DNA of 64,000 bases from the NCBI GenBank assembly GCA_018873225.1, contig JAEILZ010000007.1, positions 3,534,001 to 3,598,000 of the forward strand. The letters are read 5' to 3'. Both the position numbers and the translations under genes were made by a program. Below are positions 12,597 through 23,418 of the stretch, piece after piece (position 1 is the first letter of the stretch; every line of letters begins with the position of its first letter). This stretch comes from [Phialemoniopsis] sp. UDSM-2020. Its lineage: Eukaryota > Ascomycota > Sordariomycetes > Thyridiales > Thyridiaceae. The notes beneath the pieces were generated by a model. The model was not told the DNA's origin, did no database searches, and saw nothing but the letters and a program-made list of their open reading frames with translations.

Positions 12597-13139
12597 TGGC
12601 AAGGATGAGGCGATCCAAAGAATGCGAGCCATGGGGAAGGGCATTGTGTCACTAATGAGAAAGTTTAGGAGCAAAAGTTTAGGAGCTTTTCCTTACGTGG
12701 TTCACGACAACTATGGTACAGCTAAACTATGCAAAAGTATCACACGCTCAACAATGTCGACACGGCCCTCGTCGCTCAGTGGGTTCTCAAATCCCATCTA
12801 GACTTTCGAAAAGAGGTACTAGGTTCATTAATCTTGGCTGTCATCTCGAAGCAGTCAGGAGAGGGAGCGCCATCATGAGTGCCTCAGCTCAGCTTCCACT
12901 TGACCGCTTACCAGCGACACTGCTTTACGACCTCTTTATTGTCCCCTACTTGGCACACTATACTAGCATCAGATGACATCGTATAGATGCCAGTCTCACC
13001 TGTGGACTGGAATCCATGAATCCCACGCAACATTTCATCGTCTCTTTCAACCCACCTAACAACATCCAGTCGCCGTGAAGTCTCCAAATTCGTGTCTAGA
13101 TCTTCAACCTGACTTGAGAGCCATCATGATTTGGCCTAC
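12597..13139. other. Intergenic region
   Basis: Contains the upstream part of the 395-residue protein promoter and the 3' flank of the next minus-strand gene. No additional gene recognised. Confidence 0.45.
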
Positions 13140-14506
13140 TCACTCAGTTTCGAAAGTCTTGGCATGGGCCTCCCACGACTCTGGCGCAGGGTTCTGAGCA
13201 GGCTCCTGCTGGCCTTCGTTGTTTGTATCTTGCTCTGCTTGCTGCCCCCCACGCTGACTTAGCGCTTCCCATTTACTTATCTCGTCGGGCCGAAGCTGCC
13301 CTGGAAAGAAGATCGGTAGCAGGCTTGCACCTGCCTGTGGATACTTCGCTTCCAAGTCCAGAAGAGTGTCCATGACAGTCATCTCGCCAACCACATCTCG
13401 GTACTCGAGATGGATACCCAAAGTACTAGGATCCCTCCGCCAGCCCACAACTGCAACACTGTGGATCATCCCGATCCCGCCAATAGCCAGAAGATAACTA
13501 GTGTTCTCAGTCATGCCTGCTGCAGATACCAGCAAGCCATTCCACATGATGGAGATGACGGCCAAGATTATCCTAGTGCGCATATTCGAAGGCCGAGATC
13601 GCATTTGGGAACCCACGGCTAGGTCCTCTAAGCTCAGGCCTTTGCCGTTGCCCAAGACGATAATTGCGTGCTGCGCGCCATTGCCGCGGGTTAAGATGTA
13701 AGAATTGTGGGAGCCTCGTCGGCATGGCCACTTTTCTATCGCCCACTCCGGGAAGGAACCTGTTGCAAGAGCCAGGATGGTACCGCAAACAGTAATTACC
13801 AGGATAGACCAATCGCCTTCCTGTATAAGCGGTGCCGTTGCAAGCAGTAGTTGGCACGCCGCGACGAAAAGACCGCTCCAATAAGTCAAGTCATGACGCG
13901 GTTTCCCGGCCGTCATTGTTTTGCTTGGTTCGTAGATAGATATACACAGACCTGTCTGTCCAGGTTTGGGAATCTTGGTACCAGGCTTGGCCTTACTTTG
14001 CAAATAATGATGCCTCTCGTCTATCATCCATTCGAGTCTCGACCTGACTCGAGGGTGCATCCATGAGTCGTAGTCGCGTAGCATGCGTGCAATGACCCAG
14101 CTGGAGTTGGTCCTCGTGTATCCATTCTTTGCGGTGACGACTAGGCAGGACCCTTCCGAGTCTCGGGGCATGAGTTTTGTGTCGCCCACACTCGCCAGCA
14201 ACGTCGTGATTGCGTACGAGACCCACCCTTGTTCAGGTCATTAGCGAATGCGAAATTGGTAAGAAGGAAAGCCGACATACCAAATGAAAATGTGACGGGC
14301 GTAAGTCGCCCTCCTGATAACTGACCAAGGGCCTTATTCACAACATCACCACCAAGCAGGAGCAGGACCGAGAAAACATCCGTCGGTTGTGTCCACTGGT
14401 CTTTGAACGCTTCACCTGGCGGCGTATGCCCAGTGCTGTTTGCTCGTGGAGCAACTGGTAAGGAAAGGAAATTGGGTGGCATGATGACTTGAGCTGTGAT
14501 GAACAT
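13140..14506 (-). CDS. Conserved polytopic membrane protein, unknown function
   Basis: Two exons (14506-14281 and 14227-13140, a 53-base phase-1 intron) encode 437 residues; a second in-frame ATG at 14482 (MPPNFLSLP) would give 429 and resembles the start I would expect. Hydrophobic segments occur near residues 50-90 and, in the middle, around YWSGLFVAACQLLLATAPLI, WSILVITVCGTILALATG and IILAVISIMWNGLLVSAAGM. The C-terminal 50 residues are hydrophilic and Gln/Glu-rich. The architecture is that of fungal membrane proteins of unknown function. It is arranged head to head with a HET-domain gene, with only 168 bases between start codons, so shared regulation is likely. Confidence 0.8.
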
Positions 14507-14674
14507 AATCTTGAGAGAACATGACAATCTTCCAAGAGAAATGGGAACTCTCCTTTAATCTAAACTGTATTCTTTAGGTAGCAACTGTCTTTGTCAGCCC
14601 AATCAAGCCAGCTGACCACGACGACAGAATTATTAACTGTATGCCTAAACGCGGGGTCACAGCCTCCCTGTCGA
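14507..14674. promoter_or_regulatory. Short bidirectional promoter
   Basis: The 168 bases between the ATG of the membrane protein (14506, minus) and the chosen ATG of the HET gene (14675, plus) must hold the start regions of both genes. The exact extent depends on which HET start is used. No clear TATA element is seen. Confidence 0.4.
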
Positions 14675-17119
14675 ATGAGAGCTGACCACGTTAACATGCT
14701 TGTGCTGATGCTGAGTAGAGCTCAGTTCTGTAAACGTTATGGACTTGAGAATGGCCATCATTTCTTGGGAAGAGGTCTATCATTGATCGAATTCAATATG
14801 GAGCACCTTGTCTTTGACCCCGAAGCCTCAGAGGAGCTTCGGTATGCCTACACAGCGGAGGTACTTGAGACCGATTGGACGCGGTATGACAACCTTTTTG
14901 ATTTTGTTGAGCCCTTGACTCCTTGGCTAGGCTTCAGTCACGATTGTATACCCCTCGGCAAGTTCATGGACTATCCCAAGAGTGCTGGCTATCAGATTGC
15001 AAAGATTTGGAATGGAGAGTTTGGAGACAGTCACAATATGATGGAAATGCAGGCGGCAGTCGAAGTCGGGCGGCGAGTTGCGAGTCTGTTACAAGCCTGG
15101 CTCTGCATCGGTTTACTGGAATGCGTTATCGGCAAGAAGATTCACGCATCTTACCTTGTGAGGCGTGCCCGTGATGGCACGCAATGCCTGTACACCCGAA
15201 ATCTTCACTTCTGCTTATATGCTAGAGTCGTTCAGATTCGCCTAGGTCAAGTGGACAAGGCAAAGATCAACGAGGAAATGCAGCAGTGGGTTCAAGAAGT
15301 GAACAAGTGGACGACGAGATTCATATGCTGGAGCCACCCCAGTTTCAGAAAGAAGTTGGATGAACCCTATCCAGGTTTTATGGACCTCATTGAGTCGATC
15401 ACGCCAGCTGTTGTACGCCTTGCGAGCGTGGTGGAACAGACTCGACTATACGTTCTGCCAGACTACGAATACATGGGCCAGCTGACATGGCAATTGCCTT
15501 TCAATGTGGTTGAGAGTCGGAGGGACAGTCTTCGTGTCCTAGGCTGGTGTCCTTTCCAAATCAAACTCATGGAGGACACGCTCACCCAGTCTGTGGTAGA
15601 CTGGATTTTGGCAACGCACTTTGAGCAGGATCCTGTAGGACACGAAGGCTGTACGGCTATTGCGTGCGCACGCAGCGACATTGACAGGAAGACTTATCGA
15701 CAAACCCATTGCTGTAAGGATGAGCATCTTTGCGTGAGACTATTCCCAGACCTGGCATCGGTGGTGAAGATCCTCGACGCAGGCATGATTCCGATTATCT
15801 GTCTGGAACAAGACTCCTCAGGCTCGACACTGCGAGTGAAGGGCAGCTCGCGAGAGGAGGCCGGTCACTATATAGCGTTCTCCCATGTCTGGGCGGACGG
15901 CCTAGGGGGCGCTACGGAGGAAGGACTGCACCGATGCCAAGTTGAGCGGCTCGATAAGCTTTGTCGATCACAAGCCGAGAGTGGCTGGTTCTGGCTCGAT
16001 GCTCTCTGCATACCCAGCCGGGCTACTGTAGGCGATGCGGTGTACTTCAAGGCGCTGGTCGCCATCCGCGATGTGTACCTGCAGGCCAAGGCTGTACTCG
16101 TGCTGGACAGGACGATAGAGAAATGCGACAGTAAATCATCGGTTGAGAGTCTATATGCGCATATCTACCTCTCCTCCTGGATGCTGAGGATGTGGACGTA
16201 CGAAGAGGCAGTACTAGCGCGAGATCTGATCTTCGTCCTGGCCGATGGCTTCCACCGGTACAGCTTGCAGACACATCCATGGATGCGACGAACCGTGTGT
16301 ACGGTCTGGCAATCGCTGGCGTCGCAACTTTATCGCCTACGCGTGATCCCAGGCCAGTTGACGATTGGGCACATCTACCGCGCGTTTCGATATCGACTTA
16401 CCAACGTCCCAGCAGAAGAGTTTCTGTCCGTCTCAGGAATGCTGGACCTTGACACAGGCAGGCTACTGTCTGTCAAAGGAGAAGAGCGAACCCGACAATT
16501 CTGGCTTATGCTGGGAGCCGTACCGGATGACATACCCTTTGCCGTGTGTCCCAAAATGACGCTCGACGGATTTAGGTGGGCACCGGCAAGTATGATGCAG
16601 CCTTCACAGACAGTTTTGAACACTGCACCTAGCGGCCGGAAGGCTTTGTGCACTGAAGAAGGCCTTGTAGGAGAGTACGTTGTCTTTGAACTCGATAACA
16701 CTCTGAAGGGTAGTGCTGGGGAGCGGTCGAGCATCTTCTACATATGGTGGAACGGCTGCAATGCGCCTGGGCTCGGGGCTTGGGCAGTGCGAGGGTTGCT
16801 TCGCGTCTACTGTGTCGAGTCTTGGCCAGCCGCATCGGCCCCCCGTGACTTCAACATTCTTTACATGACAAAGGCATCGGGCGACCTTCTCAGTCAGGGT
16901 CAGTGGATCACTGCGGCTGCTGCTCTTGAAAAAGGCAAGGAATCGGGCAGAGATTCGGGGAGGAGACGGGTTGTCAGGCACATCGATAGAGTCCTCGTTG
17001 AGAGGTTGCAGAACACAGAGGTGAGCCAGTCACCGGCTAGTATCATGTTTGCGGGCAGCGAAAGTACCGTCATACATGCATCTGTGAAAGGCAATTTGGA
17101 GGAAATATGTATCTCGTGA
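14675..17119 (+). CDS. HET-domain protein (heterokaryon incompatibility type)
   Basis: Intronless gene of 814 residues if the first ATG at 14675 is used; starts at 14696 or 14801 are also possible. The HET region shows YIAFSHVWADG near residue 399, WFWLDALCIP near 438 and a downstream SSWMLRMWTYEEAVLA near 501, corresponding to the three conserved HET blocks. The N-terminal 390 residues match the long leader found in this HET subfamily, including a block near residue 145 rich in Leu/Trp. HET domains trigger regulated cell death after fusion of unlike hyphae; whether this one does is unknown. Head to head with the membrane protein at 13140-14506. Confidence 0.85.
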   Translation: MRADHVNMLVLMLSRAQFCKRYGLENGHHFLGRGLSLIEFNMEHLVFDPEASEELRYAYTAEVLETDWTRYDNLFDFVEPLTPWLGFSHDCIPLGKFMDYPKSAGYQIAKIWNGEFGDSHNMMEMQAAVEVGRRVASLLQAWLCIGLLECVIGKKIHASYLVRRARDGTQCLYTRNLHFCLYARVVQIRLGQVDKAKINEEMQQWVQEVNKWTTRFICWSHPSFRKKLDEPYPGFMDLIESITPAVVRLASVVEQTRLYVLPDYEYMGQLTWQLPFNVVESRRDSLRVLGWCPFQIKLMEDTLTQSVVDWILATHFEQDPVGHEGCTAIACARSDIDRKTYRQTHCCKDEHLCVRLFPDLASVVKILDAGMIPIICLEQDSSGSTLRVKGSSREEAGHYIAFSHVWADGLGGATEEGLHRCQVERLDKLCRSQAESGWFWLDALCIPSRATVGDAVYFKALVAIRDVYLQAKAVLVLDRTIEKCDSKSSVESLYAHIYLSSWMLRMWTYEEAVLARDLIFVLADGFHRYSLQTHPWMRRTVCTVWQSLASQLYRLRVIPGQLTIGHIYRAFRYRLTNVPAEEFLSVSGMLDLDTGRLLSVKGEERTRQFWLMLGAVPDDIPFAVCPKMTLDGFRWAPASMMQPSQTVLNTAPSGRKALCTEEGLVGEYVVFELDNTLKGSAGERSSIFYIWWNGCNAPGLGAWAVRGLLRVYCVESWPAASAPRDFNILYMTKASGDLLSQGQWITAAAALEKGKESGRDSGRRRVVRHIDRVLVERLQNTEVSQSPASIMFAGSESTVIHASVKGNLEEICIS

Positions 17120-17480
17120 TCTAAGTCATAGACGCCATTGGGACACATTACATCTGATGTGACGATCAGTGATGTCCCATTGGCTCATAAGTGACCGCAG
17201 CAACACCCACTGCGAACCCCTGCAAAGCACCCTATTTCTAGGCACAGATGCATAAATCAGCCATGCTGCACAACAGGCTGCTCCTGAGAAGCCTTGATTT
17301 CACCAACAAGTAGGCAGTGCACATTTGCCACCACAAATAAGGCAACGAAGGCGAGACCACAAGAAAAACTTCCCATGTCAAGTATCTCACATGATTGACC
17401 CCTCCTCTCTGACTTTGATACTTGCCCATACTCTGCGATTCCTCCAAAGCCCCGCTGTCCTTGAAATCCCTATGCTCAAT
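17120..17480. other. Intergenic region between two HET genes
   Basis: Same-strand spacer containing the promoter of the second HET gene. In-frame ATGs at 17391 and 17472 are alternative starts of that gene. Nothing else recognised. Confidence 0.45.
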
Positions 17481-19922
17481 ATGAATTCAAACCCTGCGAG
17501 TTCGCAGTACCGTTATTCTCCACTTGACATCCACAACCCGGCCATCTGCCCTACCCGAGTGCTCGATATCGAGACCAGCGATGGCGTCGACGGTCCAATT
17601 CGAGGCCGCCTCCGCGTCATAGACCTCAATGATCCATCGTATTGCTACGACGCGCTCTCATATTCATGGCGCAAGGATGTAGTGCGAACGTGGTGGGATC
17701 CAAGACCGCTTTTCAAAGGCACCCAATTTCCTGGGGACACCGTCGACGAAGACAAAGACGGGACGCGGAAGTGGATGCTGTGCGACAACAAGTTGGTCCG
17801 TGTGTCATGGAACTTGTACGACTTCCTCGTGCGATTCCAGAAGGGGCAGCACGAAGCAGCAGTTAACCAAAACGACACACAACGGGTCAGTCCAACTGAA
17901 AATGAGCACGGACACAGAAGTGCACACGTAAGGACGACTAATCTGAAGCCGATTTGGATTGATGCAATCTGCATCAATCAGGACGAAAGCGACCAAGTCG
18001 CCCGCGAAGAGAAGCTTCATCAGCTCAGGTTGATGGGCCGAATATACAGCCAGGCTGCGAACGTCATCGTGTGGCTCGGAGAGGCACCGTGGGCGACATC
18101 AGAATGGCAGACGCAGCTGGACAGTCTCATTGAACGACAGAATTCTGGCTCGGAAACGGGGGCCTCTTCGCAAGGATCGCAAACAAGCGAATTACAGGAT
18201 ACTCTGCCATCAAATCTCCGGTCACCGTTCTGGACTAATGGCAACTTGAAGTTGAGATTAGATCAAGCGCACGCACGCGAGCCAACACAAAACGACCCTG
18301 GCTGGAATGAAATATGGCGAGAACATAAAGCCGAGCTTTTCCTGGCCTCGACTTTGAGCCGCGATTACTTTCAACGTTGTTGGACCTTACAGGAGATGGC
18401 GCTCGCTCAGCCAGGTGCCTTGACCTTCTGGCTCGGAGAACAGATGTGCATCGACCCTTCACGACTAGTGAAAGCAATAACGATTGTGGCTCTCAAGTAC
18501 GAGTACGAATCTCGCTTCCAGGGAGTATTTCCGCCCGGTATATTCACGGCGCGATTTGTTTTGATGTCCCAGCTAAACGGCCCCGTTGCCCCTGCATCTA
18601 CTCAGGGGCATCTGGGTATGGGCTTGGAGCAGCTGCTGTTTTTGAGTCGGGATCGAAAGGCATCTCGGGCAGAGGACAAGGTCTTTGCAGTATTCGGTCT
18701 CTTAGACGATGCCATGAGGCAGAAGCTCGAGGATGGTTCAAGACTTGCGACTGACGGCAGAATTGCCATCAACCGTTTGTACGCCAATGCGGCCTGTGCT
18801 CTAGCCGAACGACAGGGCTGGGCTTGGGTGCTGTCACTCCTCGCTTCGAACAACGTGCGTCCCAGTACTAATATATCGGCCAACCCTACGACTGTTTCGG
18901 ATCTCGAACTCCCTTCGTGGGTACCCGATTTGCGAACACCTCTGGTACCAAAGCCATTCTGGTATCTCGGCTGCCCGCGCTTCTGTGCGGCGTCAGATAT
19001 GTCAGCTCATTTTGTCATACAAGAAAATGCCTCGCTGAACAACCTAGGGCGGGTCCTCGAGGTTAATCTCTTGCTACTTGGGCCCGTGGCCTTGTGTGGT
19101 GAGAGTGGTGACGAGCTCGACGCCCAGCCGATGGGCTTTTCAGCCAACACGTCGTGTGGTAATTTGATCAACCTAGCTACAGGTCTTGGCCATTGGTACA
19201 ATCCTCGAGGATGGAAGCCACACGACGACAAGGATGGTGGGGACCACCCAAGTCGAGAACTCGGCCTCGACGCTCTGCTCCGCACGCTCACGGCGGGCTT
19301 CTTCGGCAAAGATGACTCAAAATTGCCAGGGCTTCGGAACGAGTTTGTCTCGTGGCTAAGATACTGGGTGGCGTGGGGGACGTCAAAGGGCAAAAAGATT
19401 GACCGTCTCACCCACTTCCTCGACAAGAAGCTGAACACCGGACATTATAAAGGTACTTATGGGCAGAGAACCCTGAGACTCGACAGCGATATGGTCGACG
19501 CTTTTATGAGTGTCCACGAGGGCCCGGAATATCTCAACCTTGGGCACCGCATACGAACAACTGATGATCGATGGGACTTCAATTGTACCTTGAGAGAGGG
19601 GAGTGGGGTGGACCGGGAAAACAGCGTTTACATGGTCATCAAGTCCATCTACGATTCACGAAGACTGTTCCAAGTGGCTGGTTGCAATCTGATTGGCATC
19701 GGCCCTGCAGACCTAAGATTGGGAGATCAGGTCTGTCTTCTGGCCGGGGCCGATACCCCTTTCATCTTGCGAGAAGTTGGCAAGAGTCAAAGTGCTGGAC
19801 CGATGAAAACGTTTCAAGTCATAGGAAGCGCGTATGTTCATGGCATCATGGATGGGGAGTGCCTGACGCAGCTGGCACGACAAGGTGTTTCTGAGAGCTT
19901 CCAACACGCAATCATTGTATAA
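17481..19922 (+). CDS. HET-domain protein (classical type)
   Basis: Intronless. The ATG at 17481 has A at -3 and gives 813 residues beginning just before SSQYRYSPLD, a usual HET N terminus; ATGs at 17472 and 17391 would lengthen it. The HET blocks are YDALSYSW near residue 56, IWIDAICINQDE near 158 followed by MGRIYSQAANVIVWLG, and QRCWTLQEMALA near 298. The C-terminal 450 residues have no recognised domain. It differs in subfamily from the preceding HET gene, so the two are not simple tandem copies. Its stop lies 48 bases from the stop of the convergent DUF3445 gene. Confidence 0.9.
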   Translation: MNSNPASSQYRYSPLDIHNPAICPTRVLDIETSDGVDGPIRGRLRVIDLNDPSYCYDALSYSWRKDVVRTWWDPRPLFKGTQFPGDTVDEDKDGTRKWMLCDNKLVRVSWNLYDFLVRFQKGQHEAAVNQNDTQRVSPTENEHGHRSAHVRTTNLKPIWIDAICINQDESDQVAREEKLHQLRLMGRIYSQAANVIVWLGEAPWATSEWQTQLDSLIERQNSGSETGASSQGSQTSELQDTLPSNLRSPFWTNGNLKLRLDQAHAREPTQNDPGWNEIWREHKAELFLASTLSRDYFQRCWTLQEMALAQPGALTFWLGEQMCIDPSRLVKAITIVALKYEYESRFQGVFPPGIFTARFVLMSQLNGPVAPASTQGHLGMGLEQLLFLSRDRKASRAEDKVFAVFGLLDDAMRQKLEDGSRLATDGRIAINRLYANAACALAERQGWAWVLSLLASNNVRPSTNISANPTTVSDLELPSWVPDLRTPLVPKPFWYLGCPRFCAASDMSAHFVIQENASLNNLGRVLEVNLLLLGPVALCGESGDELDAQPMGFSANTSCGNLINLATGLGHWYNPRGWKPHDDKDGGDHPSRELGLDALLRTLTAGFFGKDDSKLPGLRNEFVSWLRYWVAWGTSKGKKIDRLTHFLDKKLNTGHYKGTYGQRTLRLDSDMVDAFMSVHEGPEYLNLGHRIRTTDDRWDFNCTLREGSGVDRENSVYMVIKSIYDSRRLFQVAGCNLIGIGPADLRLGDQVCLLAGADTPFILREVGKSQSAGPMKTFQVIGSAYVHGIMDGECLTQLARQGVSESFQHAIIV

Positions 19923-19970
19923 TAAGATGGAGAATATAATGTTTCCGAGCACCTCTTGATCTCACAGCAC

Positions 19971-21451
19971 CTAAGTGTACTGGCATCCACGATCCCAGCC
20001 CGGGAAGAAGGGGCTCTCATCTAGTGTGCCGACTTCCCAGTCAAGCGGCACTCTGCCATCCTCAACCTGCTCCGCAGCCCACACCTCCAAGTTTTGGATC
20101 GCTAACTCCCGAACATGCGGCAATGCCTTATGCTGAACTAGCTCTTCTTCGCCCTCTTTCAGAACCTTCGACAACAGCGCCGGCACTCTCGGCTCATCTC
20201 TCAGCTTAGTCAAAGGCGTGAACGCTGTCTTAAAATTGAACATCATCGCCCCAGTCAGCGGCAGCCTTCTCAAAGTCTGTATGTCACACCGGAGATGGAT
20301 GTCATGGATATCAACCTCTTCCTCCCGGCCGGCGAACCTGCTGCGCTCCCACTGGACCCTGGGTGCGGCTTCGGGGCTTGAGAAGAGCGGATCCCCATCC
20401 TCCAGCGTCCATGAGCATCGCTGGACTGGCTTGTCCGTCGGCATTCGCGCGAAGAACCGGTCCATCGAGCGCGCCATCTTGGCCGCGTAGTCGGGCACCG
20501 GCTCATGGATTTGAGACAGGGCCATGCCGCGCTTCTGTGCGATGTCCCAGCCCACCGACGAGCAGACGGCCGCGGCACGGAGGTAGTACTGACCGTCGAT
20601 CTCGCTGCGCAGCATCAGGGTGAAGTCCTCCGGGATGTTATCGAAGAGGATGCGCAGAGGGTGGGCAGACGCCAAGTCTGTGCGGGTCCCGAGGAGGCGG
20701 TTGATGAATATGGTGGAGTTCGATTCCAAGGAGAAGTACCGTGGGTAGCGGATGCAGACGAACTGAAGAGTCATCTCCATCAGTTCACGACAGGCGAGCT
20801 TCGAGCCAGGATCGTGGAAGAAGATCCGCCCTGGGTACCGCCGAAGAAGGGATTGTCGTAGAGACATTGTCGACAGATATTTCTTTTCCAGTTCTATCCA
20901 ATAGTCGGTGTCTAGCTTCATAAGTGCTAGAGACAGTCAGTCGGTCGCTCTTGAAGCCGGTCATGTTACTTACACATCGTCTGATGATATCTCCATCTGA
21001 ACGGTCGGAATGGCCGGAATGAGGCCTTGTTGATATCAAACGATGGACCAACCGGCGTTGGATTTCTCACGCCGCTCAATACTGCATAGTCTGGAAATCT
21101 GCCGAGTACTTTGATATCTCGAATTGAAAACCCCGTTGGTGAATAGACAGTTTCCTCTGTGTGCTCCACGACCGCTCTGGTCGTTGGAAGCGCTTTGGCG
21201 ACGAGGAGCTCTTGCGAGATTTGATTTAAGCGTGCTTCCGACTTTACAAACGACGGCAGCTCATGCATGGACAGCCGTCGTTGAGGTGGAAACTGCAAAT
21301 TTGCAACCAACTGGCTGTTTCTTTCAGCCACCTTTGATCGATACACCAGATGAACCACCCCCCCAATGATCATGAAGACGCCGCCACACTGAAAGACTGG
21401 CGACATCAACACGTCCACAAGGCTGTCTATCTTTAACTGTGATTCGATCAT
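19971..21451 (-). CDS. DUF3445 / haem-dependent oxidative demethylase-like protein
   Basis: Two exons (21451-20974 and 20926-19971, a 47-base phase-1 intron) encode 477 residues. A hydrophobic segment at about residues 20-40 (CGGVFMIIGGVVHLVYR) suggests an N-terminal membrane anchor. The body is the DUF3445 family, recognised by PSFDINKASFRPFRPFRWRY, KLDTDYWIELEK and IRYPRYFSLE. Characterised bacterial relatives bind haem and oxidatively demethylate small amines; the fungal substrate is not known. Convergent with the HET gene on its right-hand strand partner. Family assignment is good, activity inferred. Confidence 0.85.
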
Positions 21452-21833
21452 GGCTCAAGGCGACCAATGTGCTGACGGGTAGCGAGGTTGCACAGCATGA
21501 AAAGAGTGCTGTCTACCAGAGAAGGTTTCACCCCGCACATTCACACCATGGTCGTCACTGGTATCTCGAGGCCTGGTACCGACCCACCCGGGAAGGATTC
21601 GCGGGGAAGCCGGCCAGTGCCGGCTTTGTTCACTGCCGGACCCGCTCGAGATTGGGCATACAGGGCAAGTAAGGCTTGAGTCAGAGACACTGAACCCTGT
21701 AGCACACAAAAACTACATCTCAAGGCCAATTGCGCATCTTTAACATTCAAAGCCTGAAAGCTCATAATCTCATCTAGTCGTGATACATATCGTGCAGAGC
21801 GTCGCATCCAACGCCGCCCATCCAGCCCAGACA
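21452..21833. other. Intergenic region
   Basis: Promoter side of the DUF3445 gene and 3' flank of the methyltransferase gene. No gene recognised. Confidence 0.45.
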
Positions 21834-23418
21834 CTACCTCGCCGGCCTCCTCCCGTACACGGCCCAGAAATTCCAGTAGGCATGGATCTTGCGGTTGCGC
21901 AGGTCCCTCCTCACGAGGGCCATCAGCACCCGCACCTCGTCGTGCGACCAGCCCAGCACGCGCGTGAAGAGCGCGAGGCTCATCGACTCGCACCCCCACG
22001 AGAAGTTCTCGAGCGCCCACCGCCCGAGCTCCTTGTGCTTGGCGTCGCGCGGCCACGTGTTGATCGGCCACTTGATGGGCAGCGCGACGACGTCCTCGAA
22101 CCCGGCGTCGCGCATCATGTCGGGCACGTGCGCGATGGCGTCGAGCGGGAAGCCGGCCGTCGCGGCGGCTTCGTGCATGTGCTTGTGCCAGCGCGAGAGG
22201 GCCGAGTCCTCGGGTAGGGTGCCGTCGTCGCAGCGGATGACGAAGTCGATGTCGTGCACCTCGAGGTAGCCGTCTGTCTCTAGGAATCTGGATGGCATGT
22301 GAGCTATAAGCCGGGGCTAAGAGCGGTCCCTGATACGTACTCGAAGCTCTGCCTAAAGAACTTGGGCCAGTCTTGAAACGCGCCGATCATCAACTGGCAG
22401 TGAATGTAGTCAAAGTTGTATGAGAAGTTCCACGGCTGCTCCAGGTCGTCGACTTCGAACTGCAGATTTGGCGGCACGCTGGACGGGTCAGTACGTGGCA
22501 ATTTAACTGCAGTTTAAGATGGGGTGTTCTGTACCACTGTGGTTGCACAGGTGCAAGATCAACGCCGAGAACTTCGGTCTCGGGATGGTCGTCGGCTTGT
22601 TGCTTTATATCAGTGACGTGAACCCGCAGACCGAAGGGCATGCTCAACTCACCGTATTCGATCGTCCACACACCAGTACCGCAACCTACGTCGAGTGTGC
22701 GGCGCGGTTTCTCAATCGGCGCAAAGCCATGCCGTTTGTCGAGCGTGAGCCATACAAGGTGGCATTGGAAATCTATGAATGTGAGCCTTCACGTCGTTTT
22801 GGGTCGAGTCTCATTCTCGATGACGCTCACCTAAACGTTCTGTTTCTTGCTGATGCCGCCAATCGTCAGTACACCAAGGACCACAGGAACATTTGGAACG
22901 CCGGGTACCTCATCCATGGGCAGGACATATTCTATCACACAAATCAGCGGTGAACATTTCAAATCTTGGCACCAGGGTACATACTCGCTTCCATATAGCC
23001 CTGATACTGACGTCCATGCTCGCTCCGCCGTAAAATGAGCTCATCCCTCATTGACGCCGTAGACGAGTTGAGCTGGAGCAGACATTTCCATCAGCCTCGC
23101 TGAACATAGCATTTGTCAGGTTCTATGACTCACGGTTCCTATCGCCGAGTCTCCGTCATCGATTACAGGCTCTCCGTCGGTCGAGTCCTACGCCATGGAT
23201 TCAGCTTGCACTCTCTCAGTGAGGGATTTGGGCGGTCGTGGGCGTACATCAGCCTCGAGCGGCACATCTAGGGCATCGGCGTGAACCTCATTTGGCGGTG
23301 ATATCGTTGCGGTGGCCGGTGGTGAGCCCGTCTTTGGCGACGATGATGCCTTCCTCTTCTTGTCTGTTGACCGTCTGTCCGGGCTCTTGCTGGGTGACTT
23401 GCTCTTGGGGGAGGTCAT
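21834..23418 (-). CDS. LaeA-like SAM-dependent methyltransferase with in-frame stop (possible pseudogene)
   Basis: Eight exons fit a continuous methyltransferase: 23418-23134, 23072-22985, 22931-22909, 22849-22831, 22772-22653, 22595-22535, 22478-22341, 22287-21834. The SAM-binding motif I is LDVGCGTGVWTIEYA, followed by EVLGVDLAPVQPQW, the motif after it FEVDD, and the C-terminal YWNFWAVYGRRP. The Ser/Lys/Pro-rich N terminus (MTSPKSKSPSKSP) is typical of the family of the secondary-metabolism regulator LaeA. A TAG at 23188-23190 interrupts exon 1 in frame after 76 residues, and no splice choice I found removes it while keeping frame. Downstream ATGs, such as the one near 23048, could still yield a shortened enzyme. 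Divergent from the P450 gene. Confidence 0.75.

Noticed and set aside
12262..12801. Plus-strand open frame of 179 codons
   Set aside because: Overlaps the 395-residue minus-strand gene and its TATA/E-box promoter, and shows no domain.
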